From assembly GCA_946482375.1 (NCBI GenBank), contig CAMLRH010000047.1, positions 1 to 12,139 of the forward strand: a DNA stretch of 12,139 bases, read 5' to 3'. The notes under the pieces were generated by a model that did not search any database, was not told the DNA's origin, and saw nothing but the letters and a program-made list of their open reading frames with translations. Shown here piece by piece: positions 1 to 6,796 of this stretch. A program made the translations under genes and the position numbers. Each line of letters opens with the position of its first letter. Position 1 is the first letter of the stretch. The stretch is from an uncultured Caulobacteraceae bacterium. GTDB taxonomy: Bacteria > Pseudomonadota > Alphaproteobacteria > Caulobacterales > Caulobacteraceae.

Positions 1-2
1 CG

Positions 3-281
3 CGTTTTGCCGTCGCGCAGGTGGTGGTCGATCCAGAGTTTCGCCGCCAGTCGCTGTCGCGCAGGACATTTGGCCAGCTCCTCACGGTTCTGGAGGCATG
101 GTCGGCGGACCATCCCGAGGAAAAGCTCATGGGCATAGCGGCGGTGATCGAGGCCAAGGAATACATCGAAAAGCAGCGCGAACCGGTCTGGCCTGACTGG
201 GGTCTTAACCTCGGCCTCGTGGGCTACACGCTGAAGAACCAGCAGATTCGCGTCGCCTGGTTCCGCCACGCCCGAGTGTAA
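3..281 (+). CDS. 3' end of an unrecognised protein, open at the left edge
   Basis: The reading frame is open from the left edge of the window and stops with TAA at 279-281. A GTG at position 21 could be a start, but nothing resembling a ribosome-binding site precedes it and the frame continues upstream (RFAVAQ before the GTG), so I treat this as the C-terminal part of a longer gene. The visible 92 residues contain VDPEFRRQSL, faintly like the V-P-x-x-R acetyl-CoA loop of GNAT acetyltransferases. The glycines of that loop are missing, so I do not assign the family. The stop is followed directly by coding-like sequence in another frame (283-765), so the two may be pieces of one frameshifted gene. 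Function unknown. Confidence 0.45.
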   Translation, partial: RFAVAQVVVDPEFRRQSLSRRTFGQLLTVLEAWSADHPEEKLMGIAAVIEAKEYIEKQREPVWPDWGLNLGLVGYTLKNQQIRVAWFRHARV

Positions 282-282
282 T

Positions 283-765
283 CTGCGGTTCACCTCGGAG
301 GAGTCGCGTCGCCGGGCCGCTGAAGCGGAAGCCCGACGTCAGCGGCTGGCTGCGTACCAACAGCGCGAAGAGCGTCGGCAGAAGTTCACCGATCTGGTCG
401 CGGCGAAGCTAGACGAGCGGGCAAAGGTGTCAGCTGTATTCTCGCACCTGACGAGCGTCGGCGAGGCAATCGCGCCGCCTAGCATGGGAGATTGGCTGCG
501 TCGGCGGATCGCCCAGATTGACGCGCTCTTGAGCCCCGAGTTTTTGGAGCTTTCCGCAAGGAGCGCAAAGCTCGACTTCGACGAAGGCACGGCGGCGGCC
601 AGGGCGGCGAAGGAGCCAAGCTGGTACTATCCGCGCGGCGTTACCCTGGAGCTTTGGTCGATCGACGAGGCGTCCGATGAAGCGACATCGCTGACGTCAT
701 TGGAGTGGGGGCAGGCGACTGGATTGGTCCCTTCTGCAACTGAAAGCGCGCCGGAAGAACCGTGA
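283..765 (+). CDS. Unrecognised protein, probably the C-terminal part of a frameshifted or truncated gene
   Basis: The frame stops at 763-765. The first conventional start is a GTG at 427, giving 112 residues, but coding-like sequence in the same frame continues upstream to about 283. This upstream part encodes an Arg/Glu/Ala-rich helical, probably coiled-coil segment (for example AAEAEARRQRLAAYQQREER) and contains no ATG, GTG or TTG. Either a CTG at 283 is used, or a +1 frameshift joins this frame to the gene ending at 281. No domain is recognised; the later part has a helical WLRRRIAQIDALLSPEFLE stretch. The last ~140 bp lie antisense to the 3' end of the gene at 627-944, which suggests that one of the two has lost its original stop. 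Accessory-region protein of unknown role. Confidence 0.4.
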   Translation: MRFTSEESRRRAAEAEARRQRLAAYQQREERRQKFTDLVAAKLDERAKVSAVFSHLTSVGEAIAPPSMGDWLRRRIAQIDALLSPEFLELSARSAKLDFDEGTAAARAAKEPSWYYPRGVTLELWSIDEASDEATSLTSLEWGQATGLVPSATESAPEEP

Positions 766-944
766 GTTTGTTCTGATCGGCTACGGCGCGCCTTCATCTC
801 GTCAGCGAAATCTTCCTCAGCCATCATGCGCCCGAGCGCCCTGGCGAGCCCCAGCAGCGCTTCTTTTCCTCGTTCGACTTCCTCCTCAGTCGGAGGCTCG
901 ATTACCTCCATGCCGACGTCGGGATGAAGCATCACACGGGCCAT
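627..944 (-). CDS. Small hypothetical protein of the accessory element
   Basis: A TTG at 956 extends the frame, but the ATG at 944 is the better start because a strong Shine-Dalgarno GGAGGGTGAA lies immediately before it. The product is 105 residues. The first ~60 (MARVMLHPDVGMEVIEPP..., then a helix LLGLARALGRMMAEEDF) look like a compact acidic helical protein. Short proteins with an ALARALG-type helix are, as I recall, common in alphaproteobacterial mobile regions, but I cannot name a family. The C-terminal ~45 residues (Ser/Asp-rich) are read from the strand opposite the plus-strand gene ending at 765 and may be non-native read-through after a rearrangement. An inverted repeat sits about 20 bp upstream of the start and could be an operator. 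The start is well supported; the function is unknown. Confidence 0.55.
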   Translation of the reverse strand: MARVMLHPDVGMEVIEPPTEEEVERGKEALLGLARALGRMMAEEDFADEMKARRSRSEQTHGSSGALSVAEGTNPVACPHSNDVSDVASSDASSIDQSSRVTPRG

Positions 945-964
945 TTCACCCTCCAATGAATATG

Positions 965-981
965 CACTTGATGTGCAAGTG
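965..981. promoter_or_regulatory. Inverted repeat upstream of the minus-strand small gene, possible operator
   Basis: CACTTG (965-970) and CAAGTG (976-981) form a perfect 6-bp inverted repeat separated by ATGTG. It lies 21 bp upstream of the ATG at 944 and just upstream of that gene's GGAGG site, where a dimeric repressor could bind. No clear -35/-10 pair was identified. The operator role is inferred from position and symmetry only. Confidence 0.35.
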
Positions 982-1070
982 TCAGATTCGGGTAAAGCGC
1001 CTTAGGCGCGAAAACCGCCGTTTCTGGACCGACTGGACTTTTCGCGGCGTTCGAGCGTGTGTGTGATCCG

Positions 1071-1131
1071 GCCCCTCCCTGCGGGGCTCGTCTCAGTGAG
1101 GGCGCTCCGCCCAGTCACAAGGGACGCGATC
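1071..1131 (+). ncRNA. Structured 5' leader of the 1132 gene (copy B of a shared leader)
   Basis: The leader can fold into hairpin 1 (GCCCC 1071-1075 with GGGGC 1083-1087) and, partly in its place or adjacent, a two-tier stem. In the two-tier stem CGTCTC (1089-1094) pairs with GGGACG (1121-1126), with one G-U pair. Inside that, GTGA (1096-1099) pairs with TCAC (1115-1118) across an AG bulge, and GGGCG (1100-1104) pairs with CGCCC (1108-1112) around the loop CTC. The likely ribosome-binding site AAGGGA (1119-1124) lies partly in the 3' side of the outer stem, so folding could limit translation. The block GGCTCGTCTCAGT (1085-1097) and the ten bases GCGATCATGA (1126-1135) recur before the gene at 6863, where the same architecture is built from different stem sequences. 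Pairings were found by eye; no energy calculation was done. Confidence 0.5.
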
Positions 1132-1422
1132 ATGACGAAACTTCTTCACATTCACTACGAGTTGCTCGAACTGGCGGCCGCCGCCGAGAAGGGCCCAAGG
1201 CTCCCGGCGCCTGAGAGCATCGGCCCGGCCGTCGATTTGCTCATCCAGCGCGGGCTCCTCCTGGCCGACGACGAAGGGCGTATCGCGATCACCGACGCCG
1301 GCCATGCGGCGCTTCTCGCGCCAGAGAAGCCGGACCCGATTGCAACGCACGATGACGGCGCCGTGGCCGTACCGCCGCAGGAGCTGTGTTCGGAGGAAAG
1401 CCCATCGGCAGATAGCGCCTAG
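1132..1422 (+). CDS. Small winged-helix-like protein
   Basis: The frame is open from 1057, but the ATG at 1132 is chosen because the leader, the AAGGGA ribosome-binding site and the shared GCGATCATGA block all point to it. The product is 96 residues. Residues ~1-65 look like the latter half of a small winged helix: a helix (LLIQRGLLL), then DDEGRIAITDAGHAAL, where the strand-turn-strand EGRIAIT followed by a helix is the usual wing of MarR/PadR-like folds. The tail from ~66 is acidic and Pro/Ala-rich and probably disordered. It may bind DNA as a regulator of the element, but no recognition helix can be assigned with certainty. It shares its 5' leader with the DUF3489 gene, so the two may be co-regulated. 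About 210 bp with no further gene follow. Confidence 0.55.
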   Translation: MTKLLHIHYELLELAAAAEKGPRLPAPESIGPAVDLLIQRGLLLADDEGRIAITDAGHAALLAPEKPDPIATHDDGAVAVPPQELCSEESPSADSA

Positions 1423-1632
1423 CCTGGTTCTACCTTGGGCTTTGCTCGCCCGAGGGAGAGCCGAGCGCACGCCGGCGTGTTCGGGACGAGCGGCGTTCGA
1501 CCCCACGCCCGAGACCGCCGAGATATTCGACAGTCGTCCGCCGTTGGACCGCAGCTGACTCGTTGCTGCCGTTCGGACCGACCGCTTCCGGCCTCTTGAC
1601 TAAACTTGGTCATAACGAGCCGACCTTGCGGC

Positions 1633-2289
1633 TTAAACCTCCCCAGGAGGGGCGCCTCTGGAGGCGGCGAGGGCGAAAGCGGCGATTGTCGTAGTGGACA
1701 AGCCGTGCCTCACACACGGGATGGCAGAGAGGACGAGGCATGCCACAGCGCCGATGAACGCGGCCGCAATCGCGATCCGCAGTGAAAGCGGGACCTTGTC
1801 GCGCCAGGTGAAGTGCTTCTGCTCATCGATCCAGTCGATCTGCGTTTGAGCGAAAAACTTGTAGTGGGCATACCAGTCGCTAACCGGAATCTGATTGCTG
1901 ATCGCCACCGCATAATAGCGCTTCTCGATGTCTTGTAGCGTGGCAAGGCCGGTCGTGACATCCCCGCCCGCCTTAGTCGCGCGGTAGAGGTCGCGTAGCT
2001 CGTTAAACAGCTGGATGAGTTGCTTGCCGATACGCTCGTACTCCAGCTTCGAATGATCGTAGAAACTGATGTAGAGGGCCGTGACGCCGAGAATGGCGAG
2101 GCAGGCTGACGGTAGCTTGGCTGAGAGTGGTTCGAACACCAGGCTGAGGATGCCGACGGCCAGCCCGACGAAGCCGATGACGCCCGGCAGCTTGTCGACC
2201 ATGTCAAAGGTCGCGAAGTGCTTCTTTGCGCCGAAACCGACATTGTAGCCGGTTTCGGCGATCGACTTTAGCAAGCCATCCTTGTCCAT
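1633..2289 (-). CDS. SLATT-domain membrane protein, predicted CBASS effector
   Basis: The chosen start is the ATG at 2289, eight bases after the stop of the CD-NTase gene, with AGGGG overlapping that stop as ribosome-binding site; a longer frame to 2364 would overlap the upstream gene. The product is 218 residues. Two hydrophobic helices at ~35-52 (GVIGFVGLAVGILSLVF) and ~60-76 are followed by a long soluble helical region (~80-160), the layout of SLATT (SMODS and SLOG-associating two-TM) domains. A third hydrophobic segment at ~168-190 follows KVPLSLR. The conserved-looking KLEYERIGKQLIQLFNELRDLYR just after TM2 fits the SLATT helix. From family knowledge, SLATT proteins are proposed to form pores or disrupt the inner membrane when the partner synthase makes its cyclic nucleotide, causing abortive infection. 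Tight coupling to the synthase supports this. The role is predicted by family and context. Confidence 0.82.
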   Translation of the reverse strand: MDKDGLLKSIAETGYNVGFGAKKHFATFDMVDKLPGVIGFVGLAVGILSLVFEPLSAKLPSACLAILGVTALYISFYDHSKLEYERIGKQLIQLFNELRDLYRATKAGGDVTTGLATLQDIEKRYYAVAISNQIPVSDWYAHYKFFAQTQIDWIDEQKHFTWRDKVPLSLRIAIAAAFIGAVACLVLSAIPCVRHGLSTTTIAAFALAASRGAPPGEV

Positions 2290-2297
2290 CTGCGCCC

Positions 2298-3593
2298 CTA
2301 TGGATCGATCGGCACGTGAATGCGGTCGGTCGCCACGACGACCCCGTTGAGAACCGCGTAGCACTCTACGACGTGATCGCCCTTGAAGGTCGTGCTCTCC
2401 GACTTTCGGCCCTGGCCGGCGTCAGCAACGATCTGACCGCGCACCTTGTCGAGGCGGATGGCCTCGGGGCCGCGGTTGAGCACCTTCCAATAGAGGACGT
2501 GACCAGGGGGAACCCCGTTATAGACGACTGAGAACTCGAGTTGCTTCTGCGCCTTCAGGGGCCAGTGCTTTGCCAGCATCTCCCGAAGCCGATGGGTCTG
2601 GAAGCCCTTCTGAGAAACCTCGCAGTCGATCCGCAGGTGGTAGCGAACGTCGACCGGGTATAGGTCCTCGATGAACTCCTCGGTGTCCTTCGCCTGGTAT
2701 CCAGCCTCGGTGATGTACGCCTTCTTCACCTCGACGGCCGGCGCCGGATAAGCGCGGCCGAAAACCTTCCGCCACTTCTTGTAGGCCCCTGCCTGGCCTT
2801 CAGCGGCAATCGCCTCCTCGCAAAGACCGTGGCCCTTCTTTGCCTTCTTCTGGAATTTCTTCTTGACCTTGACGTGCTGGCCGCTGCCGAGCGCCCCGTA
2901 TCGCTCCTGCTCCGGCAGGTCTGCCAGATAGCCGAGGAAGTCCCTCATCATCTCGTCGCAGTAGAGAAAGCTGGTGTCGTCGTACTCTTCGGTCTGCGTG
3001 AGGAAGTTGTGCGCCAAGGTGTCGATGAGCAGGCCTCCCATCGCCAGGCCGTGCCGGTTCTTCCAGGCCCTGGTCATCTTGCAGAGTCGGCGCAGGTTAC
3101 CGTTCTTGTCGGCGTCGAGATCGGCCATTGCCTGCCACTCGGGCCGTGGCTTTGTCGTCTTCCATGAGCCACCGTTCTTGGTGTCAGGGTAGATGAAGTT
3201 GCCGTCCTCGTTTTCCCACACCGGCTGAACCTCGATGTGGAAGTCGGTGTAGAGGACGCGCACGACCAGACGGTCGACCTTCACGGTGGTGTTCGGGTAG
3301 CGGGCCTTGATGGCCTTGCAGGTCGACGACAGAAGGTCGTACTGGCCGCCGTCCTTGTACGTCGCCCACGCCGAGACCGGCATGATGTAGAGCATGTCGA
3401 GATCCGAGATGCCCTTGATGGCGCTGCCGCGGCCGTAGGATCCGACCTGCAGGCTATTTGCCGTCTTGGAGTCGGTGTTCCTGAACTCCTGGTTCAGGGC
3501 GCAAGTGATCTCGCCATATCGCAGCGAGATCGTCGCGGCGTTGTCGATCGCCAGGTTGGCCAACAGGCCTTTGAAAGAATCAGCAGTGCTCAT
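2298..3593 (-). CDS. CD-NTase (SMODS cyclic-oligonucleotide synthase) with C-terminal AGS-C sensor domain
   Basis: The ATG at 3593 gives 431 residues (MSTADSF); a TTG three codons upstream (3602) is the alternative, and neither has a strong ribosome-binding site. The N-terminal half is a polymerase-beta-type nucleotidyltransferase: GSYGRGS at 51-57 and the metal ligands in SDLDM (D64, D66), with the third acidic position apparently Glu (E121 in FHIEVQPVW). A helical domain follows (~150-260, TRAWKNRHG, GGLLIDTLAHNFL). Residues ~315-431 match the beta-rich AGS-C domain (YWKVLNRGPEA, then FKGDHVVECYAVLNG), thought to sense a ligand. The enzyme is expected to join NTPs into a cyclic di- or trinucleotide in the cytoplasm upon phage infection and activate the SLATT protein encoded 8 bp downstream. 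No Cap2/Cap3 or HORMA/TRIP13 genes are next to it, so a minimal type I CBASS is the best reading. Product nucleotide and clade are not assigned. Confidence 0.88.
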   Translation of the reverse strand: MSTADSFKGLLANLAIDNAATISLRYGEITCALNQEFRNTDSKTANSLQVGSYGRGSAIKGISDLDMLYIMPVSAWATYKDGGQYDLLSSTCKAIKARYPNTTVKVDRLVVRVLYTDFHIEVQPVWENEDGNFIYPDTKNGGSWKTTKPRPEWQAMADLDADKNGNLRRLCKMTRAWKNRHGLAMGGLLIDTLAHNFLTQTEEYDDTSFLYCDEMMRDFLGYLADLPEQERYGALGSGQHVKVKKKFQKKAKKGHGLCEEAIAAEGQAGAYKKWRKVFGRAYPAPAVEVKKAYITEAGYQAKDTEEFIEDLYPVDVRYHLRIDCEVSQKGFQTHRLREMLAKHWPLKAQKQLEFSVVYNGVPPGHVLYWKVLNRGPEAIRLDKVRGQIVADAGQGRKSESTTFKGDHVVECYAVLNGVVVATDRIHVPIDP

Positions 3594-3818
3594 CGCGCTC
3601 AACAGGTGTGACTTCGCCGGGAGAGGTCAGGCCGCAGATCAGCGCGAGGCAGGAATGCGGTGTCAGCCGTCGGGGCGACAGGGCAGGATTGCGACTGGCG
3701 AATCACCACCACCTGTAAGTTTAACACGACTGGAGAACGTCCGCTGATCGTGTGCGTTAGGAGGTCCGCTCCTGGAGCAGTGCTGGCGCGCCCTGACAAC
3801 GCGGGGATCCGTACCAGC

Positions 3819-4232
3819 GCACGAGCGACAGAGGTCGGCCGCAGGCTGATGACCATCCCAGGCATCGGGCCACTGCTGGCAAGCGCCCTGGTAGCCACCG
3901 TCGCCGAGCCGAAGGCCTTCAAGTCCGGGCGCAACCTGGCCGCCTGGATCGGCCTCGTACCGAAGCAGAACTCCAGCGGTGGCAAGGAGCGGCTGGGCGG
4001 GATCACCAAACAAGGTGACCGATACCTGCGCCAGCTGATGGTGGTCGGGGCGCTAGCTGTCGTGCGCTACGCCGAGCGGCACGGCACCCGCCGCCCATGG
4101 CTGGTGCAGCTGCTCGGCCGCCGACCAACGAAGGTCGCCACGGTCGCTCTAGCCAACAAGATGGCCCGCATGGCCTGGGCAATCATGACCAGCGGCGAGA
4201 GCTACCGAGAGCCCGAACTGCGGGCGGCGTAA
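3819..4232 (+). pseudogene. 5'-truncated IS110/IS1111-family transposase
   Basis: From about 3819 the frame gives the C-terminal catalytic domain (Transposase_20) of IS110-family enzymes: a helix-hairpin-helix TIPGIGPLLASALVA, AAWIGLVPKQNSSGGKERLG with the serine region, GITKQGDRYLR, then RRPTKVATVALANKMARMAW. Only ~137 residues remain of a family norm of about 340. The N-terminal RuvC-like DEDD domain is missing, so it should be inactive. An ATG in the same frame at 3660 adds 53 residues that do not resemble the family and are probably not coding. The truncation point lies about 220 bp from the CD-NTase start on the opposite strand, so an IS insertion or IS-mediated deletion has shaped the region upstream of the defence genes. 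Confidence 0.75.
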
Positions 4233-4495
4233 GGATTAGCGCCTCGGCGCATCAAGCTTGGGAAGGGCAGTGACAGACTAACGCATCCAGCCGGTCGATA
4301 CCGAAGGACAGGAAAACCCAGCTGCGCCAGAGCGCCTCGAGCGCGTGCTTTTGGTCGGGACCGGTCCTCGCGGAAGGCATTATGGCCAGCGGCCACGTGA
4401 GCCGCACCAACAGGTCGAACACATGGCCGCACCGATCAGCTCAGCCGACGTCTAGAACACCCTTGCCAACGGAGAGCCGTCCACACATGGCGCGC
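3819..4495 (+). mobile_element. Remnant of an IS110/IS1111-family insertion sequence
   Basis: This interval combines the truncated transposase and the ~260 bp of non-coding sequence after it. Members of the IS1111 group carry a long non-coding 3' region that encodes the guide (bridge/seek) RNA, and the stretch here has small hairpins such as TGGCC-AGC-GGCCA at 4383-4395. The right end near 4490 (around GAGCCGTCCACACATGG) is judged only from general resemblance to ends of this group that I remember, so it is approximate. The left end has been lost. Immobile on its own. Confidence 0.5.
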
Positions 4496-4518
4496 ATCGG
4501 ACATCGCGCGGCTTCCGC

Positions 4519-5312
4519 TCAACCGTCTCTTCGCCGTCGCGCGCGCTTCTTTTGCTTGGCCATGAACTCCTTATAGCCAGGGTTGCCTTCCCGCCATTTC
4601 TGCAGATCAAATCCCGGTCGCCGTCGCGTTTTCTCATCCGGAATTATCATTGAGATCATGTCGGCGAGCTGCTGCTCGCGACGCATGTCTTCCTCATAGA
4701 AGTGACTGTACCGCGAGCGCCGTTTCAGCAGCCGACGATACTCCGCTACTTCCTCCAGCGCATCAGCCTTGCGCTTGAGCATCATGTCCCAGTGCGCCTT
4801 CTCGTCGTCGGTGCTGGGGCCGTTGAACTTCACACCCATGGTGTCCATGTCGAGGATGATCTCGTCAGGGTGAGGCACCGGCTCTGGCCGCGGAACGCCT
4901 CGCTGATCGGCGTCGTCAAACGCCCCCTGTCCTTGTAGTCGATAGCCTTTTGAAACAGCACCTTCCGATCCTCGTAACGGGCCGACTGCACGGACTTGAC
5001 CATGCTCGCCAGGGCTAGCTGTGAGCGGTGATGACCTTTGACCGCGGCGACGCCCAGGCTTCGCAGCACCGCCTGGATCATCGGCATCTCGATCAGCTCG
5101 TCGTTTTCGCGCACGGTGATCGGCCGCAGCGCCTCCTTCAGCAGGATGTCGTCCAGTTCGGCGTGCGCGGCCGTCTGGGCCGAAGCGCGTTCAACCTTCG
5201 ACGGCCGGCCCCTTGGGTTCCCGGAGACCCCCTTCTTGAACTGGTGCTCGGCGGGCGGGCGGCGAAAGCCCACCTGATAAGTGGGGGCCGGGGATGGGAA
5301 CTTCCCGCTCAT
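4519..5312 (-). pseudogene. DUF5681 family protein, split by a frameshift
   Basis: The first part begins at the ATG 5312, which overlaps the stop of the upstream methyltransferase gene (ATGA). It carries the DUF5681 signature FKKGVSGNPRGRPSK at residues 25-39, a short basic motif presumed to contact DNA. That frame runs to 4830, but after ~residue 130 (DYKDRG) the normal continuation is in another frame: FDDADQRGVPRPEPVPHPDE and on to a helical, basic C-terminus ending at 4519 (KKRARRRRDG). One missing base, most simply in the G run (C run on the plus strand, 4923-4927), restores a single protein of about 264 residues. DUF5681 genes occur in prophages and mobile elements of Alphaproteobacteria, often with ParB-type methylases. 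Function is not established. This may be real decay or a sequencing error. Confidence 0.7.
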
Positions 5313-6637
5313 GCTGCGCTCTCCTGAGCGCGCTCCAGTTCAAGGCCATCAAAGGCGTGTCCCGTTGCAGCGAGCACGCCCGGCCTGCCCGTCAGCCGCT
5401 GATAGCGACGCAGGATTACGTCGCAGTAGATCGGGTCGTACTCGATGATCCTGGCGCTCCGTCCGGTGACTTCGGCGGCTATCAACGTCGTGCCCGATCC
5501 GCCGAAGGCGTCGAGGACGATCTGCCCGCGCTCACTGCAATCGCGGATAGCGTCGGCGACCAGGGCCGTCGGCTTGACCGTCGGATGCATGGCCAACTCT
5601 TCGGCGCGGTTCGCGGTCATGCTGGAGATGCCGGCGTAATCCCAGACGTTGGTGCGATAGCGGCCGGTGTCGCCGAGGCCGAAGGTGTTGGTGTGGGGGG
5701 CTGCGCCCACCTTGAAGACGAACACCAGCTCGTGCTTGGAGCGATAGAAGGTTCCCATCCCGCCGTTGGTCTTGTTCCAGACGCAGAGGTTCTTCAGCTC
5801 GGAAAACACCTGCTCGCCTGCGGCCAAAAGCTCGGCCATGTGGCGCCAGTCCATGCAGACAAAGGCAATGGCGCCGTCCCGGCTGACCTTGGCCATCGCG
5901 CCCAGACTGTCGGTGAGAAAGGCGGTGAAGGCGGCCTTCGACATCTCGCCGGCGGCCATGGCGAACTCACGATGGCGAACCTCGCCCTGGCCGCAGACGT
6001 GTCCGTCGATCGGCACGTTGTAGGGCGGGTCGGTGAACACCAGATCGGCCACCTGGCCCCGCATCAGCGGCTCGTAGGCCGCGGGGTCTCGCGCGTCGGC
6101 GCAGAGCAGGCGGTGGCGCCCCAGCTCCCAGACATCCCCAGACCGGCAGATGGCCCTGTCGGCCACCGGCGGGATCTCGTCCTCCACCGCCTCGGCCCCG
6201 TCAGGATCGCGTTCGCGGGCGGCCTCCAGGGTCAGGTCGATCTCGGCGGTGGAAAAGCCGGTGAGCGAGACGTCGAAATCGAGGTCGATCAGCGCCTGCA
6301 GCTCGATGGCCAGCAGGTCCTGATCCCAGCCTGCGTTGAGCGCCAGCTTGTTGTCGGCGAGCACATAGGCTCGTCGCTCTGCCTCGTTGAGGTGCGACAA
6401 CCGCAGCGCCGGCACCGTCTCAAGGCCAAGAAGCTTTGCGGCCTCCACCCTGCCGTGGCCCGCGATGATCTCGTCGCCATCGCTGATCAGCACCGGATTG
6501 GTGAAGCCGAACCGGGTGATGCTGTCGGCGATCTGCCGCAGCTGTTTGCGCGAGTGCGTGCGGGCGTTCCTAGCGTAGGGGTGGAGGCTGGAAGGTGCGC
6601 GGTGTTCGATGGAGGGGTGGGGGGTCGACTCTGTCAT
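5309..6637 (-). CDS. ParB-domain site-specific DNA methyltransferase (N6-adenine or N4-cytosine)
   Basis: The 442-residue protein has two parts. Residues ~14-110 are a ParB/Sulfiredoxin-like domain, with NARTHSRKQLRQIADSI and the nucleotide-site motif IIAGHGRVEAAKLLG (57-71). Residues ~165-430 are an amino-methyltransferase with catalytic TDPPYNVP (DPPY at 203-206) and, later, HPTVKP (351-356) and the SAM-binding loop FGGSGTT (378-384). The order DPPY before FGGSGTT is that of beta-class enzymes, which methylate the exocyclic amine of adenine or cytosine. No restriction nuclease is encoded beside it, so it is a solitary methylase of the kind found in phages and integrative elements. A role in protecting the element from host restriction or in regulation is an inference. 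Its gene overlaps the DUF5681 gene by 4 bp (translational coupling). The ribosome-binding site before ATG 6637 is weak. Confidence 0.88.
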   Translation of the reverse strand: MTESTPHPSIEHRAPSSLHPYARNARTHSRKQLRQIADSITRFGFTNPVLISDGDEIIAGHGRVEAAKLLGLETVPALRLSHLNEAERRAYVLADNKLALNAGWDQDLLAIELQALIDLDFDVSLTGFSTAEIDLTLEAARERDPDGAEAVEDEIPPVADRAICRSGDVWELGRHRLLCADARDPAAYEPLMRGQVADLVFTDPPYNVPIDGHVCGQGEVRHREFAMAAGEMSKAAFTAFLTDSLGAMAKVSRDGAIAFVCMDWRHMAELLAAGEQVFSELKNLCVWNKTNGGMGTFYRSKHELVFVFKVGAAPHTNTFGLGDTGRYRTNVWDYAGISSMTANRAEELAMHPTVKPTALVADAIRDCSERGQIVLDAFGGSGTTLIAAEVTGRSARIIEYDPIYCDVILRRYQRLTGRPGVLAATGHAFDGLELERAQESAA

Positions 6638-6796
6638 TGCGGAACAATACCAGAACCCGAGGGCCTGAAAAGGCCGGTTGAGTCAAGATGTGGTATCTAT
6701 CCCCACTCTATCCACGGAATTCGTCCATATGTAGAGGGCGTCAGCCCCAGCGCCCGGACTGGACTTTACGCCGGAAGGGAGCGTTGCTGTCTTTGC

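Noticed and set aside
1423..1632. Possible small genes or a terminator in the 210-bp gap before the SLATT stop
   Set aside because: Open frames here are Arg-rich shadows without ribosome-binding sites, and no hairpin followed by a T tract was found.
3660..3818. First 53 codons of the transposase frame
   Set aside because: They do not resemble IS110-family sequence, and the frame is open there by chance before the truncated domain begins.
4915..4935. Programmed -1 ribosomal frameshift in DUF5681
   Set aside because: The G run would need re-pairing of AGG with CAG in the P site, which is poor, and no conserved slippery heptamer or downstream pseudoknot was seen. An indel is the simpler explanation.
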